Shown here: piece after piece, positions 7,700-15,612 of the stretch
Position numbering within the stretch: the stretch's first letter is position 1
Layout: each line of letters opens with the position of its first letter
NCBI RefSeq assembly: GCF_030386795.1
Contig: NZ_JANUQM010000007.1
Span: forward strand, 248,001-312,000
Direction: 5' to 3'
DNA: 64,000 nt
Origin: Streptomyces sp. S.PNR 29
GTDB taxonomy: Bacteria > Actinomycetota > Actinomycetes > Streptomycetales > Streptomycetaceae
Notes under the pieces: model-generated
What the model was told of the DNA's origin: nothing
The model's database searches: none
What the model saw: the letters and a program-made list of their open reading frames with translations, nothing else
Program-made: the position numbers and the translations under genes

Positions 7700-9418
7700 T
7701 CAGCCGCTGGGCTGCGGCTGGAGCAGTTCGGGGCGGGCCAGCAGCCGCCGAGTGGCGTGGCCCCGGTCCAGGGCGGCACGGGCCACGATCCAGCCGGCCA
7801 GGAGGTGGGGGTCCGCCGGATCGCGGGCGAGGCTGTCGGCGTAGCCGTCGAGCGCTGCGGCCGGGTTCCCGGCGGCGAGATGCTCGTCGGGGGTGTGGGG
7901 GGCGGCGGGGCGGGTGGCGAAGGCGTGGGTGCGCAGGTCGGGCCAGAGCGGCCGGTCCGTACGGAAGCGGGGGGCGGCGGGCGCGTCCGCCTCCGGTACG
8001 ACGTTGCGCAGCCGCCACTCGGTGCGGTGCAGGGCGGCGGCCGTGCGGGCCCGGGCGAGCGCGGCCGGGTCGACGGGTTCGCGCAGCCAGCCGTCCAGCG
8101 TGGCCGCGAGGCCGCCGACGAGCCGGCGTCCCGCGGCGGTGAGCCGGCCGCTGGCCAGGAGGGTGCGCACGACCAGCCGGGTCTGCAGCCGGCGCAGCGC
8201 GAAGTGGTACGCGGCGGCGTCGGCCTGGGCCGGATCGGCCATGCGGTCCCGCCAGAAGCCGGTGACACCGGTGAAGGCGTACGCACCGTGCAGCAGGCCG
8301 GTGAGGTGCCGCGGGTCGGCACGCCAGGGTGCGTAGTAGCGCTCCTCGCGGTCGTCGTCGAGGAGGGGGAAGAGATGGAGGAGCGCGCCCAGCTTGCTGT
8401 GCTGGAACTCGTGGACCAGCGTTTCGGCAAGGGCCTGACCGGTGGCGGGGCGGGAGATCACCATGCTGCCGAAGGAGTCGCCGCTGGAGGCGGAGATCCC
8501 CACGGTGGGCGGCGCGGGCGGTGTGGCACGGGTCCGTCCCCACGGCACGACGGCACGGATGACGGCCGGGTCGAGCCGTCCGGGCCCGTCCCCTCCACCG
8601 CCCGCCCCGGTGAGCACCCCCACGGCCTCGTCGAACACCCGCTGCCATTCCCCGGCTTCGTCGGCGTCGAGCCGGGCGGGCGGTACGGGGTCGTCCAGGT
8701 CGCGGTAGGGGTCGAGGTCGTCGAGGGGTATGGCGACGGTTCCGGCGGGGCCGGTGTGGGTGAGGGTGCGGAGAGGGAGCCAGGTCGCCTCTCCGTCGCT
8801 GCCGTCCGGGTCGGCGGCGGCCGGTTCCCCGCCGCCCAGCGGGGCCGTCGTCGGCCGGCAGGTCACGGAGGTCGGGCTCCCGTCCCGTCCGGGGCCGGTG
8901 AGCGTCAGCTCTCCCCGGCGGGTGCCGGCCAGGCCGACCGTCAGTCCGCCCTCCGCGTCCGGCAGGCGGGCCAGCCCCAGGCCCGGCAGGTGCAGGCCAC
9001 CGTCGGTGAGGGGGACCCGGACGGTGGTCTCCGTACCCGCGTGCAGGGACGCCGTGACCGCCAGCGCGCACAGGTGACCGGCCTCCGCCCACAGCGGCGG
9101 CCCGGTCGCGGTGCCGTGCACCCTGCGCAGCATGTGGGCGACCCAGCCCCCGGTCGTCGGCGCGAGCAGCAGCCGGTCGACGGGCTCGGGAGCCCGCGCG
9201 GCGGCCTCCTTCATCAGGTGCCAGGCCTCGGCGGCCGGCGTCAGCGGCGTGGGCAGCGCGTCGATGCGGGCCAGCAGGGTCCGCAGCAGGAGCAGCCGGC
9301 GTGCCCGCTCCCCTCGTTCGAGGAAGGCCAGGGCCTCGGCCGAGCCACCGCCGGCGGCCAGTTCCGCGAAGAGCGGCTCGGGCATGCGGAACGGGGCATG
9401 GCGCTGCGCGCTGGTCAT
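7700..9418 (-). CDS. HExxH-motif peptide-modification protein
   Basis: A 572-aa protein with a zincin-like HEFQH motif at residues 336-340, embedded in AETLVHEFQHSKLGALLHLF, and candidate third metal ligands at H371 or H377. This is the 'HEXXH motif domain' family linked to FxSxx-COOH and related RiPP loci. Some members have recently been described as 2-oxoglutarate-dependent peptide hydroxylases rather than proteases. The N-terminal half is helical, and the C-terminal 180 residues look TPR-like (AGNPAAALDGYADSLARDPADPHLLAG). It is the last gene of the minus-strand operon, 130 bp after the small peptide gene, its likely substrate. The start ATG has GGAGG 8-9 nt upstream. No radical SAM partner (FxsB) is encoded in the window. 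Confidence 0.78.
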   Translation of the reverse strand: MTSAQRHAPFRMPEPLFAELAAGGGSAEALAFLERGERARRLLLLRTLLARIDALPTPLTPAAEAWHLMKEAAARAPEPVDRLLLAPTTGGWVAHMLRRVHGTATGPPLWAEAGHLCALAVTASLHAGTETTVRVPLTDGGLHLPGLGLARLPDAEGGLTVGLAGTRRGELTLTGPGRDGSPTSVTCRPTTAPLGGGEPAAADPDGSDGEATWLPLRTLTHTGPAGTVAIPLDDLDPYRDLDDPVPPARLDADEAGEWQRVFDEAVGVLTGAGGGGDGPGRLDPAVIRAVVPWGRTRATPPAPPTVGISASSGDSFGSMVISRPATGQALAETLVHEFQHSKLGALLHLFPLLDDDREERYYAPWRADPRHLTGLLHGAYAFTGVTGFWRDRMADPAQADAAAYHFALRRLQTRLVVRTLLASGRLTAAGRRLVGGLAATLDGWLREPVDPAALARARTAAALHRTEWRLRNVVPEADAPAAPRFRTDRPLWPDLRTHAFATRPAAPHTPDEHLAAGNPAAALDGYADSLARDPADPHLLAGWIVARAALDRGHATRRLLARPELLQPQPSG

Positions 9419-9548
9419 TCCCGGGACCTCCGGTCGTGTGGGCGGGTGGGGGACCGCGGCGTGGCGGAGCGGGAAGCGGTGACCGGCGGTGACGCCCGTG
9501 GGCAGCGCGACGTCGGCGCGTCCGGCGACATGATCCGCGCGGCCGGCG

Positions 9549-9776
9549 CTAGTCGGCCCGGCCGCCCGTCTCTCCTCCCCCGCTGATGCCGCTGCGGGAG
9601 CGCAGGACCTCTTCGAGAAGGCGGGCAGGGGGGCTGAGCGGGGTCAGACCGTCCACGGCGGTCAGTGGCAGCGCCGCGAGGTCCGCCAGATCCGACTCCC
9701 AGACGAGGGCACCCGCGGTGGGGGCCGGCTCACTGACGGCGGCTTCGGCAGTGTGCAGAGCGGGCGGCTGGTCCAA
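9549..9776 (-). CDS. Small precursor-like peptide of the FxSxx/HExxH type
   Basis: A 75-aa peptide, probably starting at TTG 9776: an AAGGGGGA Shine-Dalgarno lies 6 nt upstream and no ATG fits the frame. The middle has the conserved-looking leader segment ESDLADLAALPLTAV (about residues 27-41), which resembles the DLxDLxxVPLxxV stretch of FxSxx-COOH precursors. A helical LLEEVLRSR follows, then a Gly/Ser-rich tail SGISGGGETGGRAD. The canonical Phe-x-Ser-x-x C-terminus is missing. It sits between the caspase gene (101 bp upstream) and the HExxH gene (130 bp downstream). The predicted role is a ribosomally made substrate of the HExxH enzyme. The TTG start and divergent tail make it easy to miss. 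Confidence 0.65.
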   Translation of the reverse strand: MDQPPALHTAEAAVSEPAPTAGALVWESDLADLAALPLTAVDGLTPLSPPARLLEEVLRSRSGISGGGETGGRAD

Positions 9777-9877
9777 GATGCGTCCCCCTTCTCGCACGGT
9801 GGCACGCGATGCCCCGTGTCCGGTTCCATCATGGCCATTCCTGCCCGCTTGCGGAACCGTACGATCACGCCACCTGA

Positions 9878-11038
9878 TCATCCAGGGCCGTGGGGGCGGC
9901 TCTTCGATGCCGCGAACTGCCGTAGCGCCTCGGCGAGTTCGTCGCCGCGGTCGGGATCGTCGTCGACGGACACCACGGCGTCGTACAGGTCCCACAGCGC
10001 CTGCGGGTGGCGCCGGCCGAGCGCGGTGAGGATGCCGGTGGCGTCCGTACGGGCAATGGTGTGACGGGGCAGCGTCGCGGTGACGCGCGGGTCCAGCGCG
10101 GCGACCACCGTCTGCCGTTCGGCGGGGTCCCTCATCAGCGGATAGGCAAGCAGCGCGTCCACCGCCCGGACGAGTGGCGAGCGGGGACGCGGCCCGGCAC
10201 CCGGCCCCGAGGGCGGCAGAATCTCGGAACGTTCGGGGCTCTGCAACCGGATCTCGGGATACTGCAGAGTACGGCCCGCTTCCCTGAGGGCCGCGATACG
10301 CGACCGCACGGCCGGAAACAGCTCTTCCGGATCGGGCGGCGCGGGCAGGACGGCGGCCCGGTCGGCCAGCAGGCCGAGCAGCACGTCCGAGAAGAGCCCG
10401 GTGCCGCGCACGGGGTCGTTGACGGCGGCCCGGCCGCGGCCCGCGGAGCGCAGCACGGTCTGCCGGTGGGTGAGGGTGCGCCGCCCCACGGGCAGGGCGT
10501 CGGGCGGCAGCGGCTCCCGGAAGCCGAGGGCCTCCTCGAAGGTCTCGCAGGCGTCCACGATCCACAGCTGCTCGGTGAAGGAGGGCACGGCGTCGCCCGC
10601 GTAGCGTTCCAGCGCGGAGTCCAGGTCGATGCCCGCCTTGTCGGCGGTGGTGGCGTCCGCGCAGAACAGCCGTAGACGACCGGAGCGGTCGAGGACGCCG
10701 TGCCCGCCCCACCACACCCACAGGACGTCGCCCTGACCCGACGGCAGATCGCTGACGAGGACCCGGCGCAGGGTGGTCCGGTCGGCGGGCGCGTACGGCA
10801 CGTCGGGGGTGAAGGGCGGCAGCGGGGCCAGGTGGAGCCGGAGCCGGTCCTCCGGCACCCCGGCGGACCGCAGCAGCCGGTGGAAGGCGACGGCGTCCCG
10901 GGCAGGTCCGGGCAGATCCCACGCGGGACCGGCGTCGTAGGCCTCGATCCCGACGATGAGGGCGTGCACGCGGGCCGGGTCGACGTGCGGCACGGGCGCC
11001 GTCGGGCCGGTCACGGCGGTGGAGTCCGGGCCGGTCAC
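9878..11038 (-). CDS. Caspase-family protease with C-terminal effector-associated domain
   Basis: A 386-aa protein. Residues about 22-275 form a C14/caspase-like domain: VHALIVGIEAYD opening strand, catalytic His113 in VWWGGHG and catalytic Cys164 in WIVDAC. A proline-rich linker follows, then an adaptor domain at about 288-377. That domain shows M302-x-D-x3-R308, R330-x-D332 and D366-E-L, which recur with nearly the same spacing in the VMAP protein encoded at 21228-22778. This is the layout of effectors in vWA-MoxR-VMAP conflict systems, where homotypic effector-associated domains recruit the protease. GTG 11038 overlaps the hydrolase stop by 4 bp (GTGA), so translation is coupled. Catalytic residues are intact, so it should be active when triggered. 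Confidence 0.82.
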   Translation of the reverse strand: MTGPDSTAVTGPTAPVPHVDPARVHALIVGIEAYDAGPAWDLPGPARDAVAFHRLLRSAGVPEDRLRLHLAPLPPFTPDVPYAPADRTTLRRVLVSDLPSGQGDVLWVWWGGHGVLDRSGRLRLFCADATTADKAGIDLDSALERYAGDAVPSFTEQLWIVDACETFEEALGFREPLPPDALPVGRRTLTHRQTVLRSAGRGRAAVNDPVRGTGLFSDVLLGLLADRAAVLPAPPDPEELFPAVRSRIAALREAGRTLQYPEIRLQSPERSEILPPSGPGAGPRPRSPLVRAVDALLAYPLMRDPAERQTVVAALDPRVTATLPRHTIARTDATGILTALGRRHPQALWDLYDAVVSVDDDPDRGDELAEALRQFAASKSRPHGPG

Positions 11039-12210
11039 GGCAGGTGGTCCGCGATGTGCCGGTACACCGCCGGGTTGGTCCAGTAGGCGCTGTGCGCGGC
11101 GGGGAACGGCTGGCGGCTGTCGACGGCGACGTCGGTGACGCGCCCGGGGAACAGGCCGGCGCCGAGGTAGCCGAGCAGGTCCCGTGGGTCGTACAGATTG
11201 AGCCAGTCGGGGACGTGCGGGGGCAGCGGCGCGGGGTGTTCGAGAGAGGGCAGGGATCCCGACTCGTAGAGGAAGGGCCCTTGGGAGCCCGCGGTGACCA
11301 GGAGGCGGACCTGGGGCAGCGGGGTGAGGACCAGCGTGTCGAGGGCGATGATGCCGCCGAGGCTGTGGGCGACGATCACGACGGGCGGCTCCAGACCGGC
11401 GAGCAGGTCGCGCAGCCCGGCCCGGACCGCCTCGCCGCGGCTGAGGTAGCGCAGGACGTCCCCGGCGGCGGGGTGGGCGGCCTCGGTGAGGGCGCGCCGA
11501 CGCCGTACGACGGCACGGGAGGCGGCCGAACCGGCGACCCGCAGCAGCAGGGAGCGCACCCCGCGCTCCGTGCCCCGCGGCGGTGCGCCGAGTGCCTCGG
11601 CGAGCCGGTCGGTGACGGCGTCCCGCACGTCGCCGACGGGGACGAGCGGCGCGTCGGCGTCGAGGGCGTCGGCGATGATCCGGGCGGTCAGGGAGCGGGC
11701 GGCGAGCGCGGCGAGGTCGTCCGGGTCGAGGGCCTCGGCCACGGCGCCGAGCAGCGGGTGAGCGGCCAGGTCGGTGGCGGCCCGGGCCAGGCCGGGGCCC
11801 ACCTCGGCCGCGGGCGCGTCGCCCTGCGCGGCGAGCGCGGCGAGCTGTGCCTGCAGCTTCTGCTCCTGCGGTACGAAGCCGGGCGGCCGCTCGCCGGCGG
11901 GCCGCGCCCCGGCCATGGCGAGGGCGAGTTCGGCGTACGGGTCGGCGTAGAGGGCGGCCCAGGCGGCCGATGTGTCGTCGGCGGGGTCCGCCCCGGCCGG
12001 GGTATCGGCCAGGCCCCGGGTCGTGCCCGCTGCCGGCGGCAGACTCGCTCCTCCGGCGGCGAGCGTGGCGCCGTGCGCGCCGCCCCAGTAGTACGGCATG
12101 AGGCGCAGTCCGGGACGCAGGGCGGTCAGGCCGGCCCCGACCCGCCCCGCGAGTGCGGAGAAGCCCGGTTCGCGGACCCCCGTCCCGTGAAGGAAAACGA
12201 CCGCCGTCAT
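11035..12210 (-). CDS. Alpha/beta hydrolase, probable lipase/esterase-like effector
   Basis: A 391-aa protein. It has an N-terminal strand and oxyanion region VVFLHGTGVREPG, a nucleophile elbow VVIVAHSLGG with Ser283, and a late ESGSL/YDPRDLLGYL region followed by a candidate catalytic His in FPAAHSAYW. A long insertion (about residues 50-250), rich in Ala and helical, separates the first strand from the nucleophile and probably forms a lid. It is the first gene of the minus-strand operon with the caspase (4-bp overlap), peptide and HExxH genes, and divergent from the antiporter. No signal peptide is seen, so it should act in the cytoplasm. The substrate is unknown; lipid or peptide-ester hydrolysis is a guess from the fold. 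Confidence 0.75.
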   Translation of the reverse strand: MTAVVFLHGTGVREPGFSALAGRVGAGLTALRPGLRLMPYYWGGAHGATLAAGGASLPPAAGTTRGLADTPAGADPADDTSAAWAALYADPYAELALAMAGARPAGERPPGFVPQEQKLQAQLAALAAQGDAPAAEVGPGLARAATDLAAHPLLGAVAEALDPDDLAALAARSLTARIIADALDADAPLVPVGDVRDAVTDRLAEALGAPPRGTERGVRSLLLRVAGSAASRAVVRRRRALTEAAHPAAGDVLRYLSRGEAVRAGLRDLLAGLEPPVVIVAHSLGGIIALDTLVLTPLPQVRLLVTAGSQGPFLYESGSLPSLEHPAPLPPHVPDWLNLYDPRDLLGYLGAGLFPGRVTDVAVDSRQPFPAAHSAYWTNPAVYRHIADHLP

Positions 12211-12370
12211 GTGCCCCCCGTGACACGGTGCAGGTCGGTGTACGACTCCCGATGCGACGTCAGATCAACAGTATGCTATGGAGGTTGGGGCCGCCCCGAA
12301 GATGTCCGACCTGCCGGCGGCCGAACGATCGGCTGCGACCACAGGACACGACCGAACACGGGGAGAAACC
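12211..12370. promoter_or_regulatory. Divergent promoter region, hydrolase operon versus antiporter
   Basis: This 160-bp region must hold the start signals of both the leftward hydrolase-caspase-peptide operon and the rightward antiporter gene. A relatively AT-rich patch (CAGATCAACAGTATGCTATGG, about 12263-12283) may contain a -10 element. GGGAGA directly precedes the antiporter GTG, and a GGGGGG tract precedes the hydrolase ATG. No obvious dyad is present. Confidence 0.4.
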
Positions 12371-13696
12371 GTGAGCCCTGACGCCATGATCGCGCATTTC
12401 GTAGGTGCCGCGGCCCTGATCCTGGTGGCCGCGCATGCGGGCGGCTGGCTGGCTCAGCGGCTGAAGCAGCCCTACATCGTGGGGCAGTTGACGGTGGGGA
12501 TCGCGCTCGGTCCGTCGCTGCTCGGCCATACGGCGCCGGGGGCGTACCAGGCGCTGTTTCCCAAGGAGATCTCCCCCGCGTTGATGGGGTTCTCCCAGTT
12601 CGCGCTGGTGGTGTTCCTGTTCGCGGTGGGCTACGAGCTGGATCTGAAGGTGCTGGGCGACCGGGCGCGCGCCTCGGTGACGGTGGCACTGGCCGCGTTC
12701 GTGGTGCCGATGGCGGTGGGCAGCGGTTGCGCGCTGCTGTTCCGGGAGCAGTTACGTGACCTGGGCATGCCGCGGGACCTCTCCCCCGGCATGGTGGTGT
12801 TCGCCGGTGTCGCCCTGTCGATAACGGCGGTGCCCGTGCTGACGGCCATCGTGCGGGAGAACGACCTGTCCCGCACCGTGCCGGGGGTGGTGGCGGTCTC
12901 CGCCGCCGGGCTGCTGGACGTGATCGGCTGGACGGTGCTGGCCGGGGCGCTGATGCAGAGCGGCGGCGAGAAGGTGCTCGACTGGCCGTGGCGGGTGGGG
13001 CTCGCCGTCGGCTTCGTCACCGTGATGGTGCTGGTGGCCCGGCCGGTGCTGCGCAAACTGCTGTGGGGCACGCGGATGGAGCCCTCGCTGCGGCTGGCCC
13101 TGCTCCTCGGCTTCGCTCTCGGGTCGGCCTGGGTGACGCACTCCCTCGGGTTGCATGTGATCTTCGGTGCGCTGCTCGCCGGGGTCGTGGTACCGCGGGA
13201 GAAGGGCGGCACGCTCGATCCGGATCTGCTGCGGCCTCTGCACGACGCCGGTTCCTTGCTGTTGCCGTTCTTCTTCGTGATCTCGGGGCAGTCCGTGGCC
13301 CTCGACAGCATGGACGCCACGGGGTGGGTCACGCTGGTGGTGGTGACGGTGCTGGCGGTGGTCACGAAGATCGGCAGCAGTACGGTGGCGGCCCGGCTCG
13401 GCGGTCTGGGCCGGCACGATGCGTGGACCGTCGGCGTCCTGATGAGCACGCGTGGCCTCACCGAGCTGATCGCCCTCAACGCGGGCTTCCAGGCGGGCCT
13501 GCTGAGCAAGCCCCTCTACACGGTCCTGGTCTTCATGGCCCTCGCCACCACGCTCCTCACCCAGCCGTTCCTGCTCCTGACCCGCCGCCTGGCCGAACGC
13601 GACCGGCCCGGCACCCCCACGCACACCACCGGCACACCACCGGTCGGACAGCCCCCGGACGGCACCCCGACGACGCCGGTGGCGGACGTGAGCTGA
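12371..13696 (+). CDS. Cation:proton antiporter (CPA2/KefB-like)
   Basis: A 441-aa integral membrane protein with about 12-13 hydrophobic segments. Family signatures include LAQRLKQPYIVGQLTVGIALGPSLLG (about residues 23-48), ALSITAVPVLTAIV (TM5, discontinuous helix) and LLGFALGSAWVTHSLGLHVIFGALLAGVVVP. Related proteins exchange H+ for Na+ or K+ across the plasma membrane. The GTG at 12371 has GGGAGA just upstream and begins SPDAMIAHFVG, a typical start, so the longer upstream frame is rejected. The Pro/Thr-rich C-terminal tail is cytoplasmic, with no TrkA-N domain. It stands on the opposite strand inside the conflict locus and has no evident link to it. Confidence 0.88.
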   Translation: MSPDAMIAHFVGAAALILVAAHAGGWLAQRLKQPYIVGQLTVGIALGPSLLGHTAPGAYQALFPKEISPALMGFSQFALVVFLFAVGYELDLKVLGDRARASVTVALAAFVVPMAVGSGCALLFREQLRDLGMPRDLSPGMVVFAGVALSITAVPVLTAIVRENDLSRTVPGVVAVSAAGLLDVIGWTVLAGALMQSGGEKVLDWPWRVGLAVGFVTVMVLVARPVLRKLLWGTRMEPSLRLALLLGFALGSAWVTHSLGLHVIFGALLAGVVVPREKGGTLDPDLLRPLHDAGSLLLPFFFVISGQSVALDSMDATGWVTLVVVTVLAVVTKIGSSTVAARLGGLGRHDAWTVGVLMSTRGLTELIALNAGFQAGLLSKPLYTVLVFMALATTLLTQPFLLLTRRLAERDRPGTPTHTTGTPPVGQPPDGTPTTPVADVS

Positions 13697-13986
13697 CCGG
13701 GCGCGGTCCGCGGCAGATGCCGGGTACCGGAGTTCACGGCACGGAGTGCCACCCCGGCCGGGACACCAGCACGCGCCCCCGCTCAACGCCGCCGCCCGAT
13801 GAAGCCTGGCAGCTCAGCGAACACATAATCGGTTGCCTGCCGGCGACGGTGGTGGATCCAATGACCGGCGTGATCACCCGGGCAGACGCCCGCCGCGGCG
13901 AGACATGATGAACGCGAACCGCCGACCCGGCCGACGCGCGATCCGGGCGGACCGTGACCGCATCGCCCCAGGGGAGACGCCAACCG

Positions 13987-15099
13987 ATGAACACGCCACC
14001 ATCGCCGTCCGGAGCGGAGCAAGCGGACGGGTCGTCCGTCCGTCTGGGGGCGCTGGTCCCGCTGACGCGGCCCGGCTGGGTGGAGGCGGGCCGGCACCTG
14101 CTCGCAGGACTCGAACTGGCCGTTCGCGAGGTCAACGACGCGGGCGGGATCGACGGCCGACCACTGGAGCTGGCGGTCCGGGACACCGCGGCCGATCCGG
14201 AGCGGGCCGCGGCGGCCGTGGACGAACTGGCCGCTCTGGGCGTGGCCGCCGTGGCGGGCGAGTACCACAGCGTCGTCGCCCGCGCCGCCGCCGCCCGGGC
14301 CGACGCCCTCGGCGTGCCGTTCCTCTGCTCGTCCGCGGTGCTCGACGCGCTCACCGAGGAGCCGACGGAGTGGGTCGCGCGCCTGGCCCCGGCCCAGTCC
14401 CACGGCTGGCGGATCTACGCGGACTTCCTCCTCGGCGCGGGCCGGCGTCGGATCGCCGTGGCGGCCCAGCCGAGCGTCTATTGGGCGTCCGGGACCCGCG
14501 TCCTGCAGGACCACCTCGCTCCCCGCGGCGGCACCGTCGTCGAACTCGACGCGAACGCGCTCACCCCCGAGGCCCTGTGCGACGCGCTCGTCGACCACGG
14601 TGCGACGGCGCTCCTCCTGCTGGTCGGCCATCCGGAGCCGGCGGTGCCGATCGTCAGGGCCGTCCGGGGCGACCGGCGGCTCGCGGAGATCCTGATCGGC
14701 GCTCCGGCCGGACAACCGGAGTTCGCCGAATGGGCCGAGGTGCTGGGCGAGGACGGCGCCGGGGTCCCGTTCCTGCGCTACCTGCCCGAGCACCTCGGTC
14801 CGCTCGGCGAACGCGTCGGGAAGGACCTCCGCGAACGGCTGGGCGAAGCGCCCTCCTTCGTCGCCTTCGAGGGCTGGGACACCGTCGCCGTCCTCGCCGA
14901 CGTGCTGCGTTCGCACGGCACGGACCGGGCGGCCATCGCCGAGTCATGGCCGCGCGTGGCGGTCGAGGGCACCCGCGGGCCGATCCGGTTCTCCCGCACG
15001 CCGGGCATCAGCGTTCGGCAATGGGCTTGGACACCGGTCCAGGTCGTTGATCGGGACCCGGCGGAGCCCGATCGCTTCAGGATCCTCCACGCCGGCTGA
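13987..15099 (+). CDS. Orphan periplasmic-binding-like protein (branched-chain amino acid/amide type), no signal peptide
   Basis: A 370-aa protein with the Peripla_BP_6 fold: RLGALVPLTRPGWVEAGRHLLAGLELAVREVNDAGGIDGRPLEL opens it, followed by AVAGEYHSVV and the hinge around ALLLLVGHPEPAVPIVRAV. It has no N-terminal hydrophobic segment or lipobox cysteine, so it should be cytoplasmic. No ABC permease or ATPase lies nearby. Such soluble relatives (for example AmiC) act as ligand sensors, so a sensor role is plausible but unproven. The start ATG has GGGGAG 10 nt upstream. The 290-bp gap before it holds no gene I recognise. Confidence 0.8.
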   Translation: MNTPPSPSGAEQADGSSVRLGALVPLTRPGWVEAGRHLLAGLELAVREVNDAGGIDGRPLELAVRDTAADPERAAAAVDELAALGVAAVAGEYHSVVARAAAARADALGVPFLCSSAVLDALTEEPTEWVARLAPAQSHGWRIYADFLLGAGRRRIAVAAQPSVYWASGTRVLQDHLAPRGGTVVELDANALTPEALCDALVDHGATALLLLVGHPEPAVPIVRAVRGDRRLAEILIGAPAGQPEFAEWAEVLGEDGAGVPFLRYLPEHLGPLGERVGKDLRERLGEAPSFVAFEGWDTVAVLADVLRSHGTDRAAIAESWPRVAVEGTRGPIRFSRTPGISVRQWAWTPVQVVDRDPAEPDRFRILHAG

Positions 15100-15105
15100 G
15101 AGGGC

Positions 15106-15596
15106 ACAGAGGCCCGGCTACCCAGAGCTGTCCGAGCTTGAGGCGCTCTCAGCTCCGCGGCGGGGCCCCACGACCGCATTCTCGGACTGTCGTGCGGCAG
15201 TCGGCGCTGGGGGCCCGCCGGAAGCGCCATCTCGTGGCGACCGCGCGGTGGCGCTTGAGGCGATCGATGCCGCACTCCACCGCGTGGCGCTCTTTGCAGT
15301 CGGCCGTGTCGGACTTCGGCGGCCGGCCACCGTGGGACCCGTGCTTCTTGCGGTTGGCGATCTGGTCGCGCTTCTCCGGGACCGTGCGGCGGATACCGCG
15401 CTTCGGCAGGTAGGCGCGGTTCGCACGGGCAGCCGTACGCCTTGTCGGCGCAATCGCGCCTGCCCCGCGACGCCCGGCACGCTCCCCCACGCTCTTCGAG
15501 CAGAGGGTACCCCCGGAGCACGCACCGGAGGCCGCAGGTCACGCCCTCCGGGCGGACGCACCCCACACACCCACCCCGCCACAACGCCTGCCGCAT
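15106..15596 (-). pseudogene. Remnant of an IS5-family-type transposase
   Basis: The minus strand encodes the C-terminal third of a DDE transposase in broken frames. One frame gives ADKAYGCP; a second gives NRAYLPKRGIRRTVPEKRD, KKHGSHGGRPPK and HAVECGIDRLKRHRAVATR, matching the usual DKAYSSR...YLRRRGI...GGRPP...NTVERAFNRLKQFRAVATRYDK series of the IS5 group. A frameshift lies between DKAY and NRAYL, and the N-terminal catalytic part is missing. No terminal inverted repeats or target duplications are evident. It sits between the two halves of the conflict locus and is evidence of past insertion there. Confidence 0.7.
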
Positions 15597-15612
15597 TCCG
15601 GACGGCGCGACG

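Noticed and set aside
6294..9092. 932-codon minus-strand frame including arcA
   Set aside because: Only the part from 7520 matches arginine deiminase; the upstream part is an Arg/Pro-rich shadow of the HExxH gene.
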